From Deltaproteobacteria bacterium (lineage in GTDB: Bacteria > Desulfobacterota > DSM-4660 > Desulfatiglandales > HGW-15), in NCBI GenBank assembly GCA_020060215.1, contig JAGVAP010000043.1, positions 1-17,154 on the forward strand: DNA of 17,154 nt, given 5' to 3'. A model generated the notes under the pieces. It was not told the origin of the DNA. It searched no databases and saw only the letters and a program-made list of their open reading frames with translations. Position numbers and translations under genes: made by a program. Below are positions 12,638 to 17,154 of this stretch, one piece after another. Each line of letters begins with the position of its first letter. Within the stretch, counting starts at the first letter, position 1.

Positions 12638-13744
12638 CTAACGGACAAACATCTTTCCGGGGAGCTGCCGGATCATACCCCTCAATTCCATCTTCATGAG
12701 GATCCCCGAGACCTCTCCGGCCGATAGCGTTCCCCTTCTCACGATCTCGTCGATATGCAGGGGATAGTCGCTCAACATATCATAAATCGCCTTTTCCGTT
12801 TCTTCCAGTGGAGGAAAGGGAACAGCACGGGACTTGCCCTTTCTGAAGACCGGCGCATTGCCGATGCCCAGTTCCCCCACGATGTCATCGCCGTTCTCGA
12901 TGAGCCTGGCCCCCTGCTTGATCAGGAAGTGAGGCCCCGTGCTCTTGAAAGAATCCACGCTGCCGGGGACTGCGAAGACCTCGCGGCCCTGTTCCAGCGC
13001 AAGGGATGCGGTAATGAGTGAACCGCTCCGCATGGTGGCCTCAACGACCACTACCGCCCGGCTGATCCCGCTGATGATCCGGTTGCGATTCGGGAAGTTC
13101 CACGGTTCGGGAGGCGTGCCCGGCACCAGTTCGGTCACCACCGAGCCCTTTTCAATGAGCCTCTCGAAGAGCCTGGCATTGGTATCAGGGTAGAGCACGT
13201 CGATTCCCGTGCCCAGCACCGCGATGGAAAACCCGTTGCCTTTGAGCGACCCCCAGTGTGCGGCCGAATCGATCCCGGAGGCCATCCCACTTGCGACTCC
13301 CACCCCTCGGGACGCAAGTCCCCGTCCAATCTTCTCCGCTACCCTCGCACCGTACTCCGTGGGGTTTCTCGATCCCACCACCGCAACCAGCGGTATGTCC
13401 GGAGGGATTTCTTTCCCCCGGGCAAAGAGGAGCAGGGGAGGGTCCCGTATCTCCCGGAGCGAGGCCGGGTACTGCGGGTCCGTGAACCTGAGGATCCGTG
13501 CCCCCACTCGCTCAGCCCTCCTCAGGGCCTCCTCTGCGCGGGGATCGGGCTCCCTCTTTACGATCCTCCTCGCGATCTCTTCCCGGACCCCTTCCACGCC
13601 GGCAAGCTCTCGAAGGCTTGCGCGGAAGACGGAGCCCGGATCCCCAAATCGCGCAATCAGACCCTTGCAGCCCACGGGGCCCAGGCCGGGAATGAGCTGG
13701 AGGGAAAGCCACTCCAGCATGTCGTCAATCCTGCCATTGGCCAT
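12638..13744 (-). CDS. dprA: DNA-processing protein DprA/Smf
   Basis: 368 residues from ATG 13744. DprA binds incoming single-stranded DNA and loads RecA during natural transformation; many non-transforming bacteria also keep it. An N-terminal SAM-like helical domain (MLEWLSLQLIPGLGP to about residue 70) precedes the Rossmann-like domain: VVGSRNPTEYG (122-132), GVASGMASGIDSAAHWGSL (149-167), AVLGTGIDVLYP (175-186), FPNRNRIISGIS (217-228), EATMRSGSLITASLALEQGREVFAVPG (235-261) and LIKQGARLI (274-282). A C-terminal winged-helix domain (EKAIYDMLSDYPLHIDEIVRR) finishes it. ATG 13720 has a better ribosome binding site (CAGGA) but trims little; the longer frame starting with TTG at 13789 reaches into the promoter. 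It follows the LysM gene and precedes topA. Confidence 0.96.
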   Translation of the reverse strand: MANGRIDDMLEWLSLQLIPGLGPVGCKGLIARFGDPGSVFRASLRELAGVEGVREEIARRIVKREPDPRAEEALRRAERVGARILRFTDPQYPASLREIRDPPLLLFARGKEIPPDIPLVAVVGSRNPTEYGARVAEKIGRGLASRGVGVASGMASGIDSAAHWGSLKGNGFSIAVLGTGIDVLYPDTNARLFERLIEKGSVVTELVPGTPPEPWNFPNRNRIISGISRAVVVVEATMRSGSLITASLALEQGREVFAVPGSVDSFKSTGPHFLIKQGARLIENGDDIVGELGIGNAPVFRKGKSRAVPFPPLEETEKAIYDMLSDYPLHIDEIVRRGTLSAGEVSGILMKMELRGMIRQLPGKMFVR

Positions 13745-13779
13745 CGGCGTCCATGCCGCCCCGGTTAAGGATGGCGGGA

Positions 13780-13808
13780 TATAAAGCAAAGTGGTCAGGG
13801 CGAGTCAA
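13780..13808 (-). promoter_or_regulatory. Possible promoter for dprA-topA
   Basis: On the minus strand TTGACT (13808-13803) is followed after 17 bp by TTTATA (13785-13780), overlapping TATATC. The -10 is weak. Transcription would start near 13772, which argues against the TTG start at 13789. It begins just past the LysM stop, so dprA may be transcribed both alone and with LysM. Confidence 0.4.
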
Positions 13809-13815
13809 GCTTTTT

Positions 13816-14970
13816 CTACTGCTGTGCAGAGCACGACGGAGCGAGCGGGGGGGATCCGGCGGTGTCCGACCAGGAGGAGCAACCCCTGAAAAACGTCCCG
13901 ACTCCAAGGTCCTCATTGGTGGACAGGACCAGGGCCGCGGCGGTCCGGGGGCCCGGGTCGAGGACGATCATGCGACCCACCATCTTTTCATAGACCATCG
14001 ACTCCCTGTAGATCTTGTCGAGCAGCGCCTTGAAGCTGTTCACCTTGAAAAGCTCGTAGAAGAGCGCTGCGGGCTTGGTGGGGATTGCAGGATCGGGGAC
14101 GTTTCTGAATCGGACAAGCTCAAGCATGGTGCCGGGGAGAAGCCCTTTGTCGCGGCCGCAGTCCAGGTACACGACAGAGCCCCTGCCGAACAAAATCTTC
14201 CCGTGCTCGCCTGCAACGACGACTCCCCGAAGGGCGGGGTCGGATGGCAGGGGTTTCATGCACGACGGCAGGGGGGTGAAGGGGAGGGCGAAGTCGTCCA
14301 TCCTCACATCCGTATACGACTCCTGGATCACGGCGTGATAGATGCTGCGGATGGACCGCTCTTTGACGGCGACCTTCGCGCGCGCCGAGTAGAGGGGGCC
14401 TACGTCTTCTCCGGTGACCGCATGCCGGACCATGGATAGACGTCGGTAGATGACGAATTCGTCTCCCACCCTGGGCTCATCCCTCCAGGCAAAGTTGATG
14501 AAAACCATGTCCCCCTTGGAGAGAAGGAGCTTCTTGCTTTCCGAGGCCTGCACGATGCCCGACGGTCGCTCTTCCTGGTGGGACAAGAGGCCGCGGCCGT
14601 TCAGCTGGGTGATATCCCCCACCGGGATGCCGGTCATGATCGGGGCCTCAGGGACTTCCTCGGGCGGTTGAACCTGCTGCGCGGGGGGGGCAGGCATCGC
14701 GGCAACGGCAGGTGTTTGAACGCCCACCCGGATCATGTCTCCCGGCCTGAGCAGGTGGGGATTGGTGACGAACGGATTCATCTCCCACAGCCTGGGCCAG
14801 ACGTCCGGCGTGCCGAAGTACCTCTCGCTGATCGACCAGAGAGTATCCCCCCGCTCCACCTTGTGCTCAAGAGCCTCTTCCGCGCCGCTCGAGGAGGCCC
14901 AAATGCAGATGGAGAGCGCTGCAACACAGAGTGTTTGTATCCCTTTGCAGGACATGAATCTCGATCCCAT
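13816..14970 (-). CDS. Exported LysM-domain protein
   Basis: 384 residues from ATG 14970, with AGGGGG eight to thirteen bases upstream. An N-terminal hydrophobic stretch (IQTLCVAALSICIWASSSGA) is a signal peptide likely cut near residue 30. One LysM domain (about 36-82: HKVERGDTLWSISERYFG to LRPGDMIRV) should bind peptidoglycan. A Pro/Ala-rich linker (about 85-115) follows, then a long region of beta-rich character with SKGDMVFINFAWRDEPRVGDEFVIYR, GPLYSARAKVAVKE and KILFGRGSVVYLDCGRDKGLLPGTMLELVR. These resemble the post-LysM region of deltaproteobacterial proteins encoded next to dprA. The last 25 residues are low-complexity Ser/Pro-rich and look degenerate. No catalytic domain is recognised. 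The open frame reaches upstream to 15144, but the signal peptide and ribosome binding site fix the start. Probably periplasmic or cell-wall associated. Confidence 0.88.
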   Translation of the reverse strand: MGSRFMSCKGIQTLCVAALSICIWASSSGAEEALEHKVERGDTLWSISERYFGTPDVWPRLWEMNPFVTNPHLLRPGDMIRVGVQTPAVAAMPAPPAQQVQPPEEVPEAPIMTGIPVGDITQLNGRGLLSHQEERPSGIVQASESKKLLLSKGDMVFINFAWRDEPRVGDEFVIYRRLSMVRHAVTGEDVGPLYSARAKVAVKERSIRSIYHAVIQESYTDVRMDDFALPFTPLPSCMKPLPSDPALRGVVVAGEHGKILFGRGSVVYLDCGRDKGLLPGTMLELVRFRNVPDPAIPTKPAALFYELFKVNSFKALLDKIYRESMVYEKMVGRMIVLDPGPRTAAALVLSTNEDLGVGTFFRGCSSWSDTAGSPPLAPSCSAQQ

Positions 14971-15015
14971 GAGTTGGCCCCCTATGGCAGAGGTTCTTGA
15001 GACGGTGGCTTCATG

Positions 15016-15051
15016 CCCCGGGAGAGCCATAGTCCGCATGTTATCCCGGGG
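15016..15051. repeat. 8-bp dyad upstream of the LysM gene
   Basis: CCCCGGGA (15016-15023) pairs with TCCCGGGG (15044-15051) over a 20-bp loop, inside the 133-bp spacer between the 55-aa gene and the LysM gene. No T-run follows on either strand. It may be an operator or a leader hairpin; no convincing promoter was found in this spacer. Confidence 0.45.
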
Positions 15052-15103
15052 AGCAGCCTCAACGAGGGAGATCAATGCAAATGTTATGCCGCTCTGAACC
15101 GGT

Positions 15104-15271
15104 TCATCGCGTACTCTCCACTTCAAAGGCCGAAGAGCCCACAACGATCCGTATTCCGTTCTCCAGCTCCACTACGTAGAACCCCAGTGGAGAGACGCTT
15201 CTGTCAATGACGACTCCCCTCGCCCCCCTGTAGCCTTTGGTCATCCGGACTTTGGTTCCTTCCTCGTACAT
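15104..15271 (-). CDS. 55-aa KOW-like small beta-barrel protein
   Basis: 55 residues, starting MYEEGTKVRMTKGYRGARGV and followed by VIDRSVSPLGFYVVELENGI and a short end. GGAG lies six bases before ATG 15271. The pattern of a Gly-Thr-Lys-Val start, Lys-Gly-Tyr-Arg-Gly-Ala-Arg-Gly-Val-Val turn and Phe-Tyr-Val-Val-Glu-Leu-Glu-Asn-Gly strand resembles a KOW or SH3-like barrel, as found in ribosomal proteins and NusG-type factors. The whole protein would be one such domain, so an RNA- or protein-binding role is plausible but not shown. It is on the same strand as the LysM gene, 133 bases upstream of it. A possible weak promoter with TTGAAT lies upstream. I do not recognise a named family. Confidence 0.72.
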   Translation of the reverse strand: MYEEGTKVRMTKGYRGARGVVIDRSVSPLGFYVVELENGIRIVVGSSAFEVESTR

Positions 15272-15370
15272 GATCTTCTCCGCCTGGTCTGTTTCTTAAC
15301 CGAAGACGGAGATTAGCCGAACCCCCGCACGAATTCAACCACAAACCCCACTTCCCGCACCGCGGAGTAC

Positions 15371-15387
15371 CGGACGTTTGACGTCCG
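15371..15387. promoter_or_regulatory. 17-bp palindrome over the hydrolase -35
   Basis: CGGACGT-TTG-ACGTCCG is a perfect 7-bp inverted repeat with a 3-bp centre. The -35 hexamer TTGACG (15378-15383) falls inside it. A dimeric regulator bound here would block RNA polymerase. No regulator gene is adjacent. Confidence 0.5.
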
Positions 15388-15406
15388 ATCGCCTTTGGCC
15401 TATAGT
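15378..15406 (+). promoter_or_regulatory. Near-consensus sigma70 promoter for the alpha/beta hydrolase
   Basis: TTGACG (15378-15383), exactly 17 bp, then TATAGT (15401-15406): each hexamer differs from consensus at one base. The predicted start is near 15413, about 26 bases before ATG 15439. Confidence 0.75.
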
Positions 15407-15438
15407 GTCCGGGACTCCACCGCATCGGGGTGCCGACG

Positions 15439-16245
15439 ATGGGAACCACATCGAGGGACTACTCGAAACTGGACAGGCCTGAGATCCTCCATGTTCTCTT
15501 CCATCCCCGTACCGAGCTCCGTCACACTCGTGCGCAGCGGGGTGTGGAGGACCATGTCATACCGGTCGAAGGGCGCGTGTCGCTTGGGGCCCGCTTCTTC
15601 ACTGCAGGTCCGGATGGTCCCAATCTCCTGTTCTTCCACGGAAACGGAGAAATCGTGGCCGATTACGACGAAGCAGGCAGGATCTACCAGGGGATGGGGA
15701 TCAACTTTTTCCCGGTGGACTACCGCGGCTACGGTCGATCCTCCGGGACCCCCAGCATCAGCGCCATGATGAGCGACGTCCATCCGGTCTTTACCTATTT
15801 CCTGAGCATGCTCGCCGGGAAAAGACACGAGGGGCCTCTCCTGGTCATGGGGAGATCGCTCGGAAGTGCATCGGCTCTGGAGCTTGCGTCGGCTTACCCT
15901 GAACGAATCGACGGACTGATCGTCGAGAGCGGTTTCGCCCGGATCGGGCCCTTATTGGAATTGTTCGGAACCTCGTTGGAATCCCTCGGTCTCAGGGAAG
16001 AGGACGGGTTCGGGAACCTCGAGAAGATCGGAAGGTTCGGCAGGGATACGTTGATCATACACGGTGAGGAGGACGAGCTGATCCCTGCGGAGGAAGGTCA
16101 TGCCCTCTACGAGGCCTCGGGCGCATCCCGGAAGAGGCTGCTCCTCGTGCCGGGCGCCGGGCATAACGACCTCTTCGTGACCGGGTTTCAGGAATACCTC
16201 AATGCGGTGAGGAACCTTGCGGATGCTGCTGCGAGAGGCCGCTGA
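15439..16245 (+). CDS. Alpha/beta hydrolase (BEM46/ABHD13-like)
   Basis: 268 residues from ATG 15439, with GGGG about nine bases upstream; a GTG at 15430 adds three residues. The fold is a typical serine hydrolase: oxyanion loop FFHGNGE (65-71), VDYRGYGRSSG (93-103), nucleophile elbow MGRSLGSAS with Ser140, acid Asp212 in HGEEDELIP and His242 in GAGHND. The order and the HGNG and YRGYGxSxG motifs match the BEM46-like subgroup (ABHD13/ABHD17). Substrate unknown; esterases, thioesterases and lipases all share these motifs. No signal peptide, so cytoplasmic. It has its own promoter and ends five bases before the convergent 46-aa gene. Confidence 0.9.
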   Translation: MGTTSRDYSKLDRPEILHVLFHPRTELRHTRAQRGVEDHVIPVEGRVSLGARFFTAGPDGPNLLFFHGNGEIVADYDEAGRIYQGMGINFFPVDYRGYGRSSGTPSISAMMSDVHPVFTYFLSMLAGKRHEGPLLVMGRSLGSASALELASAYPERIDGLIVESGFARIGPLLELFGTSLESLGLREEDGFGNLEKIGRFGRDTLIIHGEEDELIPAEEGHALYEASGASRKRLLLVPGAGHNDLFVTGFQEYLNAVRNLADAAARGR

Positions 16246-16250
16246 ACCGG

Positions 16251-16391
16251 CTATTCTGCGAACTTCCTTACAATCGCCATAATGAAGGTAAACAGTACGA
16301 GCAGTACGCCTGCTGTGACGACCACCCAGCGGACGATGCTGGAGATCCGAATCTTGGTTCCGGCTTCCTGGACGTTGCTCTGGTCTGACAT
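16251..16391 (-). CDS. 46-aa single-span membrane protein
   Basis: 46 residues: MSDQSNVQEAGTKIRISSIV, then a membrane span of about 20 residues (RWVVVTAGVLLVLFTFIMAI) and a basic end VRKFAE. AAAGGA lies seven bases before ATG 16391. Positive residues lie on both sides of the span, so orientation is uncertain. It has a perfect TTGACA -35 and an operator-like dyad at the predicted start, which argues for a real, regulated gene. The ends of this gene and the hydrolase face each other with five bases between them. No family is recognised; small inner-membrane proteins of this type often modulate transporters or kinases, but that is only a possibility here. Confidence 0.72.
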   Translation of the reverse strand: MSDQSNVQEAGTKIRISSIVRWVVVTAGVLLVLFTFIMAIVRKFAE

Positions 16392-16430
16392 GGGGCTTCC
16401 TTTCTGCGGCGAAGCCGCCGCGGGATCATG

Positions 16431-16452
16431 TGTTAGCGACTGTTTACTAACA
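16431..16452. promoter_or_regulatory. Operator-like inverted repeat at the start of the 46-aa gene
   Basis: TGTTAG (16431-16436) and CTAACA (16447-16452) are perfect inverted repeats 10 bp apart, and the centre is not symmetrical. The spacing of half-sites suits a TetR- or LacI-type dimer. On the minus strand it begins about five bases after the -10 and would cover the transcription start. Confidence 0.5.
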
Positions 16453-16457
16453 TAATG

Positions 16458-16486
16458 CGGATAGAACAGCCGCCGCCCATTGTCAA
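16458..16486 (-). promoter_or_regulatory. Promoter for the 46-aa membrane protein
   Basis: On the minus strand TTGACA (16486-16481), 17 bp, then TATCCG (16463-16458). The -35 is perfect and the -10 weak (three of six). The predicted leader of about 60 nt includes a GC-rich hairpin GCGGC-TTC-GCCGC (16418-16406) just before the ribosome binding site. Confidence 0.55.
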
Positions 16487-16581
16487 GGGGTTTCTAAGGC
16501 GATCCTTTTCGCGCCCGGAAAAAACATGTGATCTCCACCACTTCGAAACCTGCTTTTTTGATCGAGGGAGGTGAAAACGCG

Positions 16582-16610
16582 TTTACAAAAACCCTTTTGA
16601 TGCTTAACGT
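16582..16610 (+). promoter_or_regulatory. Weak candidate promoter for the lipoprotein gene
   Basis: TTTACA (16582-16587), 17 bp, TAACGT (16605-16610). Reasonable -35 and spacing, poor -10. The predicted start is near 16617, about 45 bases before ATG 16663. Confidence 0.3.
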
Positions 16611-16662
16611 GCCCTATGAACCGGGTTTGTGAATCTCTCGTATCATGAAAAGGAGAAGCTCC

Positions 16663-17154
16663 ATGTCATTCCCCCGCAACCGTATCCGGCCGGCGGCGGC
16701 TCTCGGAGTCGCCATGCTTCTCGTATTCGCGGGATGCTCGACCACCTACAAGGCCAGACCCCTGGCCTTTCGCGCGCCGTCCACTTACCCGAACGCTCAG
16801 GAGGTGGGAGGCGCCACGGTTGGGGCTGAGGCCTTTGTCGGGTCGCAGGAGGCCAACGAGGCATTCGGGTTCGATATCCGTGGGGCGGGGCTGCTTCCGG
16901 TCCAGGTGGTCTTTGACCACCGGGGGGCCCACCCCATGGAGATCAACCCCGCGCAGACCTTCCTTGAAGACCGGGAAGGCAGGCTCTGGCCGGTCCTCCA
17001 GAAGGACGTCGCCTACGAGCGGGTTTCCAGGTTCGCCGAAACCAAGAGGATCTTCAAGGAGGGGGCTTATACGGGATTCCTGGGCGGCGCGGCCGGCGCG
17101 GTGATCGGTGCGGCCATCGGAGTGGTCACGGGGAATGTTGCGGAGGGCGCAGGC
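16663..17154 (+). CDS. Glycine-zipper lipoprotein, 5' part
   Basis: 164 codons from ATG 16663 to the window end with no stop; the C-terminus is missing. AAAAGGAG lies upstream with good spacing. A basic N-terminus and hydrophobic core lead to the lipobox VFAGC, with acylated Cys at residue 25, so it should be a lipoprotein. Mature sequence: a short variable part (FRAPSTYPNAQEVGGATVGAEAF), an all-beta stretch including ANEAFGFDIRGAGLLPVQVV and FDHRGAHPMEINPAQTFLED, then KRIFKEGAYTGFLGGAAGAV into IGAAIGVVTGN. The last is a glycine-zipper segment, as in Lpp/OmpA-associated and SlyB/YcfJ-type proteins. Outer membrane association is likely. Function unknown. Confidence 0.82.
   Translation, partial: MSFPRNRIRPAAALGVAMLLVFAGCSTTYKARPLAFRAPSTYPNAQEVGGATVGAEAFVGSQEANEAFGFDIRGAGLLPVQVVFDHRGAHPMEINPAQTFLEDREGRLWPVLQKDVAYERVSRFAETKRIFKEGAYTGFLGGAAGAVIGAAIGVVTGNVAEGAG

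Noticed and set aside
13848..13854. Run of seven G near the LysM gene end as a frameshift site
   Set aside because: The odd C-terminal sequence begins before the run and the alternative frames give nothing more convincing.
16616..16648. 10-codon leader peptide before the lipoprotein
   Set aside because: No ribosome binding site and no regulatory codon pattern.

Overview
The window looks like chromosomal DNA from a GC-rich (roughly 60%) anaerobic deltaproteobacterium (Desulfobacterota, Syntrophobacter/Geobacter-like). Reasons: a ccsA-hemA pair, a LysM protein-dprA-topA run of the kind I recall from that group, a DUF4124-protease, and interspersed REP-like and degenerate AATGTCAAA repeats between genes. 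This placement is an inference from gene content; no rRNA or other phylogenetic marker was used. No tRNA, rRNA, CRISPR array, transposase or phage gene was seen.

Left part, plus strand (1-3349): the 3' end of ccsA, then hemA, a divergent moaE overlapping hemA, two tandem REP-like hairpins, moaC, a hairpin-rich spacer and a nitroreductase. This joins haem synthesis and cytochrome c haem ligation to molybdenum cofactor assembly. A GC-rich stem-loop separates it from a convergent TANGO2/NRDE-family gene, whose family is linked to haem trafficking. That gene has a TTGACA promoter and a 10-bp leader hairpin.

Middle, minus strand (4425-9256): an APC-type amino acid transporter runs 146 bp into a methyltransferase that carries a signal peptide. 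A 670-bp spacer holds a degenerate inverted repeat. Beyond it lies an apparent operon, read right to left: a 39-aa basic protein, a secreted trypsin-like protease with a DUF4124 domain, and a FAH-family hydrolase. It diverges from a plus-strand single-domain response regulator with its own sigma70-like promoter.

Right part (9942-17154): minus-strand 55-aa KOW-like protein, LysM protein, dprA and topA (gene order right to left), covering envelope, DNA uptake and processing, and supercoiling. A plus-strand alpha/beta hydrolase follows, with a near-consensus promoter whose -35 lies in a 17-bp palindrome. It converges on a 46-aa single-span membrane protein with an operator-like dyad at its predicted transcription start. 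Last is the 5' part of a glycine-zipper lipoprotein that leaves the window.

Most genes are housekeeping or ordinary accessory genes. I see no defence, CRISPR or biosynthetic island. The points most worth a second look are three very small genes with good ribosome binding sites, the regulatory dyads, the TANGO2 leader next to haem genes, the exported-looking methyltransferase with its odd overlap, and the repeats.
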